This document shows positions 32,140 to 41,625 of a DNA stretch of 64,000 bases, one piece after another. The position numbers were made by a program, and so were the translations under genes. Source of the stretch: Pseudomonas sp. TH41 (GTDB lineage: Bacteria > Pseudomonadota > Gammaproteobacteria > Pseudomonadales > Pseudomonadaceae); NCBI RefSeq assembly GCF_016650695.1, contig NZ_JAEKFH010000006.1, positions 496,001 to 560,000 on the forward strand, written 5' to 3'. The stretch's first letter is position 1, and each line of letters opens with the position of its first letter. The notes beneath the pieces are model-generated. The model was not told where the DNA came from and did no database searches. It saw only the letters and a program-made list of their open reading frames with translations.

Positions 32140-35100
32140 ATGCTCGAACTGGTAAAAACTGCATTGCTGAAGCCCTACACATTTATTGTGTTGGCAATTT
32201 TCATCTGCATTGTCGGGCCGTTGGCTGCACTGAAAACCCCTACGGACATCTTCCCTGACATTGGTATTCCGGTGGTAGCGGTGGTCTGGTCTTACAACGG
32301 CCTGTCGCCGGATGCAATGTCCGGGCGGGTGATGTACACCTACGAGCGGACCTTGAGCACCACGGTCAATGACATCGAACATCTGGAGTCGCAATCGTTG
32401 CCCGGTATGGGCATTCTGAAGATCTACTTCCAGCCTGGCGTCGATATCCGTACCGCCAACGCTCAGGTGACGGCGATCTCGCAGACCATCCTCAAAGAGA
32501 TGCCGCCGGGTATCACGCCTCCATTAATTCTCAACTACAGCGCCTCGACGGTGCCGATCCTGCAGATGGCGTTCTCCAGCCCGACCTTCTCGGAAGCGAA
32601 GATCCGTGACCTGGTGTTGAACAACATCCGTCTGCCGCTGACCTCCGTGCACGGCCTGGCGATGCCGCCGCCCTTTGGTGGCAAGCAGCGCCAGATCACC
32701 CTTGACATCGACCCGCAGGCGCTGGCCGCCAAAGGTCTGTCGGCGCAAGATGTGAGCGTCGCGCTGGCCGCGCAGAACCAGATTGTCCCGGTCGGTACCG
32801 CCAAGCTGGGCCGCAGCGAATACACCATTCAGATCAACAACAGCCCGGCGAAGATCGACGACATCAACAACTTGCCGGTCAAGCTGGTGGACGGCGCCAT
32901 GATCACTATCGGCCAGGTAGCCCATGTGCGTGACGGTTCACCGCCACAGACCAACGTGGTGCGCGTCGACGGTCGTCGCGCGGTGCTGATGCCGGCCCTG
33001 AAAAACGGCAGCACGTCGACGTTGTCGATCGTCAGTGGTATCCGCGACATGCTGCCGGTGATCAATGAAACCCTGCCGCCGGAACTCAAAACCTCGTTGC
33101 TGGGCGACGCGTCGGTATTCGTCAAACAGGCGGTGGGCAGTGTGGCCCAGGAAGGCATCATCGCTGCGCTGCTGACCAGTGTGATGATTCTGCTATTTCT
33201 CGGTAGCTGGCGTTCGACGCTGATCATCGCCGCGTCCATTCCGCTGGCGATACTGTCGGCGATTACTCTCCTGTCACTTACCGGACAGACCCTCAACATC
33301 ATGACCCTCGGGGGGCTGGCGTTGGCCGTCGGTATTCTGGTGGACGATGCCACGGTGACCATCGAGAACATCAACTGGCACCTGGAGCAGGGCAAATCAG
33401 TTAAGGTGGCGATTCTCGACGGTGCGAAGCAGATTGTTGGCCCGGCCTTCGTATCGCTGCTGTGCATCTGCATCGTGTTCGTCCCGATGTTCATGCTGCA
33501 GGGCATTGCCGGCTACCTGTTCCGGCCGATGGCGCTGGCGGTGATCTTCGCCATGGCCAGCTCGTTCCTGCTGTCACGGACCCTGGTCCCGACCCTGGCG
33601 ATGTTCCTGCTCAAGCCCCATGTCGAACATCTCGACAGCGAGCCCGCCGCCAAGCCCCGCAATCTGCTGGTACGCGGCTTGGTTGGCTTCCAGCAGGGTT
33701 TCGAGCGTGGCTATTCCAAGGTTCGCGATAATTACCACGGGTTGCTGTTCCTGGCCCTGAAGTACCGCAACCGGTTCATGGCGGGCTTCCTGCTCTGCGT
33801 ACTGGCCAGTTTTGCATTGCTGCCAAGCTTAGGTGAGGACTTCTTCCCGACGGTGGACGGCGATGCGCTGGCGCTGCATGTACGCCTGCCACTGGGTACG
33901 CGGATCGAGGAAACCGCTGCCACCTTCGACCACATCGAAGCGCGTATTCGCCAGGTAGTGCCACCTGGCGACCTCGACACGGTAATCGACAACATCGGTA
34001 TTCCGCTGAGCGGCATCGACGTGGCCTACAGCAACACTGGCACCATCGGTCCGCAGGACGGTGACATTCAGATGCTGCTCAAGCCGGACCATGCGCCGTC
34101 GGCCGAGTACATGAAAAAGTTGCGTGAAGTCTTGCCGCAAAGCTTCCCGGGCGTTCAGTTCGCCTTTACCCCGGCGGACACCACCAGCCAGATCCTCAAC
34201 TTCGGGACACCAGCGCCGCTGGACATCCGCGTCTCCGGCCCGGATGTCACTGCTACGCGTAACTATGCCCTGGCGCTGCAAAAGCGCCTGCGCCAAGTGC
34301 CGGGTGTCGCCGACATGCGTATCCAGCAGGCCACCGGTTACCCGGCGCTGCAAGTCAACGTCGACCGTACCCGCGCCCAGCAGTTCGGTATCACCGAAAA
34401 GGACGTTACCAACAACCTCGGCACTTCGCTGGCGGGTAGCTCTCAGGGCTCGCCGCTATTCTGGCTGAACCCGGCCACCGGCACGTCTTACGCCGTGGTG
34501 GCGGCGACGCCCCAGTATCGCCTGGACACCCTGCCCATGATCGAAGCACTGCCGATTTCCGGTAGCAACGGGCAGGTCCACACGTTGGGTTCACTGGCGA
34601 CCATCGACCGCGTCGACAGTAACGCCGTAGTGAGCCACTACAATATTCAGCCGACGCTGGACATCTATGCCAACGTGCAGGACCGCGACCTGGGCAGTGT
34701 GGCCAAGGACATCCAGAAGATTCTCGATGACGCCGCCAGCCATCGTCCCAAAGGCACTACGGCCAGCCTGCATGGCCAGATTGATGCGCTCAATACCGCG
34801 TTCAGCGGCCTGAGCTTCGGCCTGCTCGGCGCCGTGGTACTGATCTACCTGCTGATCGTGGTCAACTTCCAGTCGTGGGTCGACCCGTTCGTGATCATCA
34901 CCGCGTTACCGGCTGCCCTGGCGGGGATCGTTTGGATGCTGTTCCTCAGCGGCACGGCGTTGTCGGTGCCAGCGTTGACCGGGGCCATCCTGTGCATGGG
35001 CGTGGCCACCGCCAACTCGATCCTGGTGGTGAGTTTCTGCCGCGAACGTCTCGAGGTACACGGTGACGCCTTCAAGGCAGCCCTTGAAGCCGGCTATACC

Positions 35101-35319
35101 CGTTTCCGCCCGGTCTGCATGACCGCCCTGGCGATGATCCTGGGCATGTTGCCGCTAGCCATTTCCCAAGAGCAGAACGCTCCCCTCGGACGCGCCGTGA
35201 TCGGCGGTCTGATCCTGGCCACCTGCGCCACCCTGCTGTTCGTACCGGTTGTTTTCAGCCTGGTACATCGTCGCTTTCAACCTCGTGCCGCTGCTGGAGA
35301 ATTACCTCATGTCGCCTGA
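32140..35319 (+). CDS. RND-family efflux permease (HAE1/AcrB type)
   Basis: The 1059-residue inner membrane pump has the RND layout of two six-helix halves with large periplasmic loops. The proton-relay Asp402-Asp403 lies in ILVDDATVTIEN, as in AcrB. TM1 runs near residues 12-30. The end of the gene overlaps the membrane fusion gene by 11 bases. The permease-first order differs from the common fusion-first order of MexAB-like operons. It exports drugs, solvents or similar molecules; specificity is not readable. Confidence 0.93.
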   Translation: MLELVKTALLKPYTFIVLAIFICIVGPLAALKTPTDIFPDIGIPVVAVVWSYNGLSPDAMSGRVMYTYERTLSTTVNDIEHLESQSLPGMGILKIYFQPGVDIRTANAQVTAISQTILKEMPPGITPPLILNYSASTVPILQMAFSSPTFSEAKIRDLVLNNIRLPLTSVHGLAMPPPFGGKQRQITLDIDPQALAAKGLSAQDVSVALAAQNQIVPVGTAKLGRSEYTIQINNSPAKIDDINNLPVKLVDGAMITIGQVAHVRDGSPPQTNVVRVDGRRAVLMPALKNGSTSTLSIVSGIRDMLPVINETLPPELKTSLLGDASVFVKQAVGSVAQEGIIAALLTSVMILLFLGSWRSTLIIAASIPLAILSAITLLSLTGQTLNIMTLGGLALAVGILVDDATVTIENINWHLEQGKSVKVAILDGAKQIVGPAFVSLLCICIVFVPMFMLQGIAGYLFRPMALAVIFAMASSFLLSRTLVPTLAMFLLKPHVEHLDSEPAAKPRNLLVRGLVGFQQGFERGYSKVRDNYHGLLFLALKYRNRFMAGFLLCVLASFALLPSLGEDFFPTVDGDALALHVRLPLGTRIEETAATFDHIEARIRQVVPPGDLDTVIDNIGIPLSGIDVAYSNTGTIGPQDGDIQMLLKPDHAPSAEYMKKLREVLPQSFPGVQFAFTPADTTSQILNFGTPAPLDIRVSGPDVTATRNYALALQKRLRQVPGVADMRIQQATGYPALQVNVDRTRAQQFGITEKDVTNNLGTSLAGSSQGSPLFWLNPATGTSYAVVAATPQYRLDTLPMIEALPISGSNGQVHTLGSLATIDRVDSNAVVSHYNIQPTLDIYANVQDRDLGSVAKDIQKILDDAASHRPKGTTASLHGQIDALNTAFSGLSFGLLGAVVLIYLLIVVNFQSWVDPFVIITALPAALAGIVWMLFLSGTALSVPALTGAILCMGVATANSILVVSFCRERLEVHGDAFKAALEAGYTRFRPVCMTALAMILGMLPLAISQEQNAPLGRAVIGGLILATCATLLFVPVVFSLVHRRFQPRAAAGELPHVA

Positions 35320-36472
35320 CCACATCCCGTCACGCAAACGCCTTACGCTGATTGCCGCTTGCGGGATAACCCTGGCCGCTGCGCTGGTCATCAACGGCCT
35401 GGTTTCGCGTAACAGCCAAGCCCAGGCAGTGACCAACTGGACCATGGCCCAGGCCATACCCGTGGTGCAAGTGATCAAGCCCACTGGCAGCGAGGACAGC
35501 ACCCTGCGTCTGCCCGCGAGGCTGGATGCCTGGAGCCAGGCGCAGATTTACGCTCGGGTAACCGGTTATTTGAAAAGCTGGAATACCGACATCGGTATCC
35601 GGGTAAAGGCTGACCAAGTATTGGGCGAGATCGACACTCCGGAGCTTAATCAGCAAGTCGCTCAGGCCAAAGCAAAGCTTGGGCAGGTGCAGTCCAATTT
35701 GCGTATCGCCGAGACCACGGCCACTCGCTGGAAAAATTTATTAAGCACGCGTTCGGTTTCGCAGCAAGATGTCGACGTTAGATTGGCCGCAGCTGACGGT
35801 GCGCGATCAGATGCGGCTGCAGCCGCAGCCGACTACGGACGCCTGACTGACTTGCTAAGTTTCAAGACCCTGCGGGCGCCATTCGCTGGCACTGTCACGG
35901 CCCGTAATGTCGATATTGGCCACTTGGTCACCGCTGATAGTGGGGGAGGTCTGGCGTTGTTCAGCATCGCCGACACCCGGCGCTTGCGGCTGTATGTGCA
36001 GATTCCGCAAGACTACGTAAGTGTCGTTCATCCTGGCCTGACAGTAGATCTTACGGTGCCGGAACATCCCGGTCAGCGCTTCAAGGCGACATTGGTGGGC
36101 AACTCGACCTCCATCGACCCTCGAACCGGCGCTCTGATGGCGCAATTCACTGCGGAAAACCCGGATGGGGCGCTGCTGGCGGGCAGCTATGCGCAAGTAA
36201 CTTTCAAGGTTCCTTCTAACCCCAACGCAGTGACTATCCCGGCCACTGCACTGGTTTTCCGCGCGGCCGGTACCCAGGTGGCGGTGCTCGGCAAGGACGA
36301 CCATGTGCACATGCGCACCGTGCACATCGGTATGGACCTCGGCAACCAGTTGATGATTGACCAAGGCATCAACGCCGATGACCAGGTGATCGACAGTCCC
36401 CCCGATTCGCTGGGTGAAAACGACGTGGTGAAACTCGCCGACCAGGGAGCTTCCAATGCGAGCAAGGCTTGA
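35309..36472 (+). CDS. RND efflux membrane fusion protein
   Basis: The 387-residue periplasmic adaptor has an N-terminal membrane anchor (about residues 13-30), a lipoyl half-motif ARVTGYLKSWNTDIGIRVK in part, a coiled-coil hairpin near residues 100-165, and the second lipoyl half TLRAPFAGTVTARNVDIG. It links the permease to the outer membrane factor. The ATG at 35309 has a GGAG site and lies inside the end of the permease gene; its stop overlaps the next gene by 17 bases. The three genes are translationally coupled. Confidence 0.92.
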   Translation: MSPDHIPSRKRLTLIAACGITLAAALVINGLVSRNSQAQAVTNWTMAQAIPVVQVIKPTGSEDSTLRLPARLDAWSQAQIYARVTGYLKSWNTDIGIRVKADQVLGEIDTPELNQQVAQAKAKLGQVQSNLRIAETTATRWKNLLSTRSVSQQDVDVRLAAADGARSDAAAAAADYGRLTDLLSFKTLRAPFAGTVTARNVDIGHLVTADSGGGLALFSIADTRRLRLYVQIPQDYVSVVHPGLTVDLTVPEHPGQRFKATLVGNSTSIDPRTGALMAQFTAENPDGALLAGSYAQVTFKVPSNPNAVTIPATALVFRAAGTQVAVLGKDDHVHMRTVHIGMDLGNQLMIDQGINADDQVIDSPPDSLGENDVVKLADQGASNASKA

Positions 36473-37883
36473 TCGCATGGTAGTGCTGATGGCGCTGGCC
36501 CTACAGGGCTGCTCGCTGGCCCCGACTTATCAGACCGCGAGCACACCGTTGCCGGCGACCTACCGTGAAGACACCGCCGACGGCCCGTGGAAAACCGCGC
36601 AACCGGCAGACCATCTGCAACCTCAATGGTGGCAGGTGTTCAATGACCCGACGCTAAACGAGTTGCAGCAGCGCTTGCTCTCGGCCAACCCAAACCTGGC
36701 TGCGGCCCTGGCGCATTACGAGGCAGCCGTGGCCTATGCCGGGCAGATCCGCGGCGGGTTGTTCCCGACGATCACCGGCAGTCTGCAACCGGTGCGCCAG
36801 CGCCAATCCGAGAACAAGCCGTTGCGTGGCAGCGGCCAACCCAATGTCTATAACAGCGATACGGCGGCCTTAAACCTGAGTTTCGACGTCGACTTGTGGG
36901 GCAGAATTCGCAATCAAGTGGCGGCCGGCGATGCCCAGGCCCAAGCCTCGGCAGACGACTTGGGGGGCGCGCGGTTGAGCCTGCAGCGCCAGTTGGCCAA
37001 TCTCTACGTGCAGATGCGCGGCCTCGATGCGCAAGCGCAGATCCTCGGTGATTCGCTCAACGGATACCAGCAAGCGCTAAAAATGACTCAGGATCTCTAT
37101 CAGGGCCAGATCGCTTCGGAGCTGGATCTGAACCGGGCGCAGAGCGAACAGGCACTGGCCCAGGCCGGACTGGATGACATTCGTGCCCAGCGCAATCTTG
37201 CGGAGCACGCCATGGCGGAATTGGTCGGCGAACTGCCGAGCGATTTCAACCTGACCGTGAACAGCGAGCCACTGACCTTACCGAGCATTCCCAAGGCACT
37301 GCCAGGCACGTTGTTACAACGCCGCCCCGACGTCGCTGCCGCCGAGCGTCGGGTTTTCGCCGCCAACGCGGGCATCGGCGTCGCCCGCGCGGCGCGCTAC
37401 CCGGACTTCAGCCTGACCGGCCTGTTCGGTGGGCAGACCATGGGAGTGGGCAGCTTGCTCTCGTCGGCCAACCGCATCTGGGCAATCGGCCCGACACTGA
37501 CCCTGCCGATCTTCGATGGCGGCCGTCTGAATGCCGCCGAGTGGCAATCCAGAGCCGAGTTCGATGCAGCTTCGGCGAATTATCGCGCTCAGGTGCTCAA
37601 GGCTGTGCGCGAGGTCGAGGACAACCTCGGCCAGCTGCGCGACCTGGCATTGGAATCCACGGACCAGCAGGCTGCCGTCGACGCTGCACAGCGCGCCCAG
37701 AGCATTGCGCTGAACAGCTTTCAAGCCGGGGCCGTCAGTTATCTGGAAGTTGTGACCGCACAGAACCTGGCATTGCAGGCGCAACAACATTTGGAACTCG
37801 TAAAAACTAACAGGTTACAGGCAAGTGTAGGGCTTGTGGTCGCGCTAGGTGGGGGATGGGAGGTCAACCAGTCGGGCGATTGA
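36456..37883 (+). CDS. Outer membrane efflux lipoprotein, NodT/OprM type
   Basis: The 475-residue protein has a lipobox LQGC with Cys19 as the probable lipidated residue, then two tandem outer-membrane-efflux repeats with the LxxGxxSYLEVVTAQN signature near residue 430. It forms the TolC-like exit duct for the RND pump upstream. The C-terminus ends in GGGWEVNQSGD and runs directly into IS110-like sequence, so the last residues may have been changed by insertion. Confidence 0.92.
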   Translation: MRARLDRMVVLMALALQGCSLAPTYQTASTPLPATYREDTADGPWKTAQPADHLQPQWWQVFNDPTLNELQQRLLSANPNLAAALAHYEAAVAYAGQIRGGLFPTITGSLQPVRQRQSENKPLRGSGQPNVYNSDTAALNLSFDVDLWGRIRNQVAAGDAQAQASADDLGGARLSLQRQLANLYVQMRGLDAQAQILGDSLNGYQQALKMTQDLYQGQIASELDLNRAQSEQALAQAGLDDIRAQRNLAEHAMAELVGELPSDFNLTVNSEPLTLPSIPKALPGTLLQRRPDVAAAERRVFAANAGIGVARAARYPDFSLTGLFGGQTMGVGSLLSSANRIWAIGPTLTLPIFDGGRLNAAEWQSRAEFDAASANYRAQVLKAVREVEDNLGQLRDLALESTDQQAAVDAAQRAQSIALNSFQAGAVSYLEVVTAQNLALQAQQHLELVKTNRLQASVGLVVALGGGWEVNQSGD

Positions 37884-38077
37884 ATTGTCTATTGGAGCGG
37901 TTGAAGAAGTTTGATAATCAGGTCCATGAAATCGAGAGTCAAATTGTCGCCTGGCACCGCGTCAACGGAAATAGCCGCAAACTGGCCAAGATGCCAGGCA
38001 TCGGGTCGGTCACGGCCAATGCGATGGCAGCCTCTCTTGGTGATGCCAGGAGTGAAGACATCAACTTAACCCTGTAG
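37880..38077 (+). mobile_element. IS110-family transposase fragment
   Basis: The rightward frame reads LLERLKKFDNQVHEIESQI, then SRKLAKMPGIGSVTANAMAA and SLGDAR. This is the central helix and HhH-like GIG motif of IS110 transposases. The N-terminal DEDD domain and the C-terminal Ser domain are missing. Confidence 0.75.
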
Positions 38078-38228
38078 CGGAGCAACTCTATTGATTACTC
38101 AAGTGATCATGAATTGATGGTAAAACTGGTAAGAGCGTGGTCAAGAAAATCTGACCTGCACAGCGTGCCCGAGCACACGGATCTATTGAGAGCTCGGCCA
38201 GCGGAGGCAGGTAACGGTCATTCATATC

Positions 38229-38334
38229 GCGACCGGTACTGCGGGCTGGAAAACAACATCGCACAGTTGTTCAGTCTGTTCGGGTTGGCCAATATGATGC
38301 TGGCCAAGAGATTTTTAAAACGTGCGTCGGGATA
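38229..38334 (+). mobile_element. IS5-family transposase C-terminal fragment
   Basis: The frame reads RDRYCGLENNIAQLFSLFGL, then ANMMLAKRFL and a stop. This is the conserved C-terminal YxGLxKNxAQLxxLFALxNL block of IS5 transposases. The 150 bases to its right, ending near a GTTCAGCGCCTCCCTAG stretch (about 38467-38483), may be the old right end of the element. Confidence 0.7.
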
Positions 38335-38528
38335 AAACCGCCTGAAACACGGGGTTGACCCGCCAATCCGCAAAATAGGGGCTGAAACCGGCCTCAGAAG
38401 CGTGGAATAAGGCCCGGGGTTGAGAGAAGCCGGTTTGAAAGTGGCGCGGGGGACGAACAGGTGAATTGTTCAGCGCCTCCCTAGGTATATGCTGCTTTTC
38501 GCACTTTAAAGTAACAGGAGCGTCGTAC

Positions 38529-39308
38529 ATGCTTAACCTCAATCTTGAAACACAAGTGGCGCTTATAAGTGGCGCGGGCGCTCCGGACGGTATAGGAATG
38601 GCGATTGCTCGTCGGCTGGGTCGTTCCGGGGCCAAATTGATCGTCAGTGCTAGTAGTGCCCGTATTGCGGACCGAGTTGCTGATCTGAAGGCCGAAGGCT
38701 TCTTGGCCGAGGGAATGGCTGCGGACCTTACCGATGAGAGACAAGTACGGGAATTGGTTGAGTGGGCTTATAGTCTTTGGGGGCGAGTTGATATTTTGGT
38801 GAATAATGCGGGCATGGCTATGCAAGGTAGTCCAGAACCGTTCTCGTCGTTAGCTGACATGACCCTCGATATTTGGAATCTGTCGTTAACACGTAATTTA
38901 ACAACGGCGTTCTTGCTCACTCGGGAAGTATTATCAGGAATGCAGAAACAAGGTTATGGTCGCATCGTTAACATCAGTTCGACTACCGGAACTCGGTGCA
39001 GTAATCCAGGTGAGGCGGCCTATAGTGCGGCGAAGGCCGGCATGCTTGGAATGAGTATGGGATTGGCTCTGGAGGTCGCCAAAAAGGGCATCACGATCAA
39101 CAGTGTCGCCCCAGGCTGGATCGCCACAGGATCAAGTAGCGAAGAAGAAATAGAGGCTTCGCGGTACACACCTGTGGGGCGTGCCGGGCGACCAGAGGAA
39201 GTGGCTGCTGCGGTAAATTTCCTAGCCTCTCCAGAAGCTAGCTACATCACCGGAGAGGTCATAGTCGTAGACGGTGGAAACTCTCTGGTTGAGAGCAAGG
39301 CGCCGTGA
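38529..39308 (+). CDS. SDR-family oxidoreductase (intact copy)
   Basis: The 259-residue protein has an SDR Rossmann motif in the form SGAGAPDGIGMAIARRLG, NNAGMAMQG, the catalytic Ser in NISSTTG, YSAAK, and the C-terminal SYITGEVIVVDGG. It resembles FabG-like 3-oxoacyl reductases. The ATG at 38529 has a CAGGAG site. Its bases are more AT-rich than the flanking pump genes, and it lies between IS5 and IS66 scars, so it is probably acquired. A decayed partial copy lies at 49308-49494. Confidence 0.88.
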   Translation: MLNLNLETQVALISGAGAPDGIGMAIARRLGRSGAKLIVSASSARIADRVADLKAEGFLAEGMAADLTDERQVRELVEWAYSLWGRVDILVNNAGMAMQGSPEPFSSLADMTLDIWNLSLTRNLTTAFLLTREVLSGMQKQGYGRIVNISSTTGTRCSNPGEAAYSAAKAGMLGMSMGLALEVAKKGITINSVAPGWIATGSSSEEEIEASRYTPVGRAGRPEEVAAAVNFLASPEASYITGEVIVVDGGNSLVESKAP

Positions 39309-39343
39309 TATTCAGGGAACATAAAAAGACTACCAAACCTGGT

Positions 39344-39540
39344 GAAATTCACCTGCCTTCCAAACCGAACGGTAATCCCTGCAGCGTCGAGTTGCCATGC
39401 GGGCAAGGAGCGATGACCGTGAAATGGTCGGCCTCCGATCCTGATGGCTGTGCCCGATTCGTTCGCGACCTAACGCAATGATCCGCATCGACTTCATCTG
39501 GCTCGCCACCGAGCCCATGGACATGCGAGCCGGCACTCTG
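39344..39540 (+). mobile_element. IS66-family remnant: tnpA 3' end and tnpB 5' end
   Basis: Bases 39344-39481 encode EIHLPSKPNGN, then CSVELPCGQGAMTVKWSASD and GCARFVRDLTQ, the C-terminus of the IS66 orf1 product, ending in TGA. The overlapping ATGA at 39478 starts tnpB: MIRIDFIWLATEPMDMRAGT, after which similarity stops. The overlap preserves the native IS66 junction. It follows the SDR gene by 35 bases. Confidence 0.85.
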
Positions 39541-39745
39541 GTTATCTTTGGAGGAGATGTTCGAATGTTTTGCTCCATAGAAGCCAGCCTTTCTGTTGCC
39601 TGAAGTTTTCTCAGCGATCCAGGGTAATGAGAATGTCTGCCCAGTTGATTGCACTGGCTGTTCTAAAAAAACGCACCGCAACGGCATGACCGCTGCCCCC
39701 AGTATTTCGTCCTTTGGGATAGCAAGTAACCTACTCAGCAACCCA

Positions 39746-39774
39746 CCTGTCAAAAAATTTATTTTGCGGGGAAC
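39746..39774 (+). promoter_or_regulatory. Element shared with the first PtrA-like gene (copy 2)
   Basis: The stretch from CCTGTCA to GCGGGGAAC matches 25 of 29 bases of 29641-29669, at almost the same distance from its ATG. Conservation in an otherwise diverged leader suggests a shared promoter or activator site. Confidence 0.6.
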
Positions 39775-39801
39775 AGGGTGAAAGGCCGAAGGCTTCAGGA
39801 T

Positions 39802-39837
39802 GAGTTCAAGCCAGCCAACAGTGTGTTGGCTGAACTC
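39802..39837 (+). other. 5' leader hairpin of PtrA-like gene 2
   Basis: GCCAACA and TGTTGGC pair around GTG, and the outer arms GAGTTCA and TGAACTC extend the stem across a five-base bulge. It ends 17 bases before the ATG and shares its CCAACA/TGTTGG core with the hairpin at 29704. Confidence 0.6.
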
Positions 39838-39854
39838 AAAACTGGAGATTTGCC

Positions 39855-40058
39855 ATGAACACCCTTAAAGCTTTTTTGATCGTGACGTTGATGAGTGCCT
39901 CTGTAGCCGCGATGGCAGAAGGCGGTGGTGACACCGTCATGGCCAAGATGGAGGCTGCACGAGCATCCGCTATGACAACGTCCCAACAGTCTGGGTCTGC
40001 AACTGCCATTGCCACCAATCAGAAAGCGTCGACTGGCGATGCCGCCCGTGCGAATTGA
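39855..40058 (+). CDS. Small secreted protein, PtrA-like N-terminal domain (copy 2)
   Basis: The 67-residue protein has a signal peptide nearly identical to that of the paralog at 29751 and cleaves at AMA before EGGGD. The mature part starts EGGGDTVMAKMEAARASAM and ends in Ser/Thr/Ala-rich sequence. A CTGGAG site precedes the ATG. It converges with a sensor kinase gene of a two-component system, which could control it, as metal-responsive systems do for PtrA relatives. That link is inferred. Confidence 0.75.
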   Translation: MNTLKAFLIVTLMSASVAAMAEGGGDTVMAKMEAARASAMTTSQQSGSATAIATNQKASTGDAARAN

Positions 40059-40151
40059 TCGTGCGCACGCCCCATCAATTTTAAGAAGTCATCCGCTGTA
40101 TCGGTTAAATAATCGAGGTTCAATAGGCTATGACCCGTCTCACGCTTCTGT

Positions 40152-40187
40152 AGGAGGCTTGTAGGGGGCGGGTACTCCTGTTTTTTT
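40152..40187 (+). terminator. Weak terminator-like hairpin after PtrA-like gene 2
   Basis: AGGAG and CTCCT arms with a long loop are followed by seven T residues. It lies about 95 bases past the small gene and 75 bases before the convergent kinase stop. Confidence 0.35.
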
Positions 40188-40260
40188 GTGGTGAATAACA
40201 ACTCGACGTCCTCCTCGACCAACTTGGCTTGATCAAGCCTGGGCCGCGAGCCTGGCGATC

Positions 40261-41625
40261 TCAGGCCGTGCGAACGCTCATCAGATCCATCCGACAGCCC
40301 GGTTCGGCGTCGTACACGGTGAGCGTCATCTCATGCAGGCGTGCCACTGCCGCAACCATGCTCAGGCCCAAACCATTACCTGAAGTGTGGCGGCTCGATT
40401 CTGAGCGGTACAACCGTCGAAAAACCGCCTCGCGCTCGGCCGGTTCAATGCCCGGGCCGTTATCGCTGACCCGCAGACCGGGGCCCTCGGGCGCCATAAT
40501 GACGGCCACTTGAATGAGTCCGTTGTCCGGGGAGAATTTGACGGCGTTATCCAGCAGATTGCAGACAGCGTCGAACAATAATTGTGCGTCCCCGGAGCGC
40601 AGTGCCGGCGTGTTGGCGGGCGTGAAACTGAGGGTGATACCGCGTTCCTCGGCAAGCGGTTCGAAAAACTCCGCCGCGTCAGCACCGATCTGATTGAGGT
40701 CTACTTCCGAGAAATTGCTGCGTCGGGCGCTGCCCTCGATTTCCGAAATTCGCAGCAGAGCCCGAAAGGTCAGCATCAGGCCGCGCGCTTCGGAAATCGC
40801 CGCGTCGATGGTTTCGGCGTACTCGTCTTCCCGCAGGCCTCTGCGCTGTGCGCGCTCAAGTCCTGCAATCAGTCGAGTCAGCGGGGTGCGCAGGTCATGG
40901 GCGATATCGTCACAGACACCTTTGACTTCGCTCATCAGGCGCTGAAGTTCGTCCAGCATGCCGTTGACCACGTGTGCAATCCGGTCGATGTCATCGTGGT
41001 TGCCACGTGTCGGCAGACGACCGCTGAGATCGCCCTCGATAATGCCTTTGATCGACGTACTGAGCGTGTCCAGCCGACGCCGCGCTGAGTGGCCGAGGAG
41101 GACAGCACCGACCAGCCCCACCACCACCAACAGGCAGCCGCCGGAAATCATGGCATTGACCAACAGTTCGTCGAATTCGCGGATGTCGTGCATGTCCTGA
41201 GCGACGAGCAGGATTCTATTATTGTCGAGTCGATGAACCATGAAACGTATTGGCCGATCACTGCCGTTGGGCGTCTCCCAGCGAAATTCCTCTGGCTTGT
41301 CAAAGGCCTGGAAGGGTGGCAGCGTACGTAGTGCACCGGCAATGTACTTGCCCTGTTCATCGAACAGGGTGTGAGGCAAGCGTGCTTCGACGTCCTGGAT
41401 CTTGTGCCTGCGAATCTCTTCCTCCAGCGACACCGGCGTTTGCCGGCTGCGGTTGTCCACCTGGCGATACAATGCCGCGTCTGCTTCGGACGTCAAGTAG
41501 ACCGCTGTTTGCCAGTAGATGTAGTCGAACAGCGCCAGGAAGGAGCAACCAAACAGCGCCAAGAACATCAAGCCGGTGCGAAAGCTGATGGTGCGGGGAA
41601 TTTCACTCAGGTGAACGGAGAACAT
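40261..41625 (-). CDS. Two-component sensor histidine kinase
   Basis: The 454-residue membrane kinase has TM1 near residues 15-35 and TM2 near 160-182, which enclose a periplasmic sensor loop. A HAMP domain is followed by the phospho-acceptor His at about 243 in DDIAHDLRTPLTRL. The ATP-binding domain has NLLDNAVKFS, SDNGPGIEP and GNGLGLSMV. The ATG at 41625 is preferred to GTG at 41637. Its start overlaps the end of the response-regulator gene by 23 bases, so the two are coupled. Confidence 0.92.
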   Translation of the reverse strand: MFSVHLSEIPRTISFRTGLMFLALFGCSFLALFDYIYWQTAVYLTSEADAALYRQVDNRSRQTPVSLEEEIRRHKIQDVEARLPHTLFDEQGKYIAGALRTLPPFQAFDKPEEFRWETPNGSDRPIRFMVHRLDNNRILLVAQDMHDIREFDELLVNAMISGGCLLVVVGLVGAVLLGHSARRRLDTLSTSIKGIIEGDLSGRLPTRGNHDDIDRIAHVVNGMLDELQRLMSEVKGVCDDIAHDLRTPLTRLIAGLERAQRRGLREDEYAETIDAAISEARGLMLTFRALLRISEIEGSARRSNFSEVDLNQIGADAAEFFEPLAEERGITLSFTPANTPALRSGDAQLLFDAVCNLLDNAVKFSPDNGLIQVAVIMAPEGPGLRVSDNGPGIEPAEREAVFRRLYRSESSRHTSGNGLGLSMVAAVARLHEMTLTVYDAEPGCRMDLMSVRTA

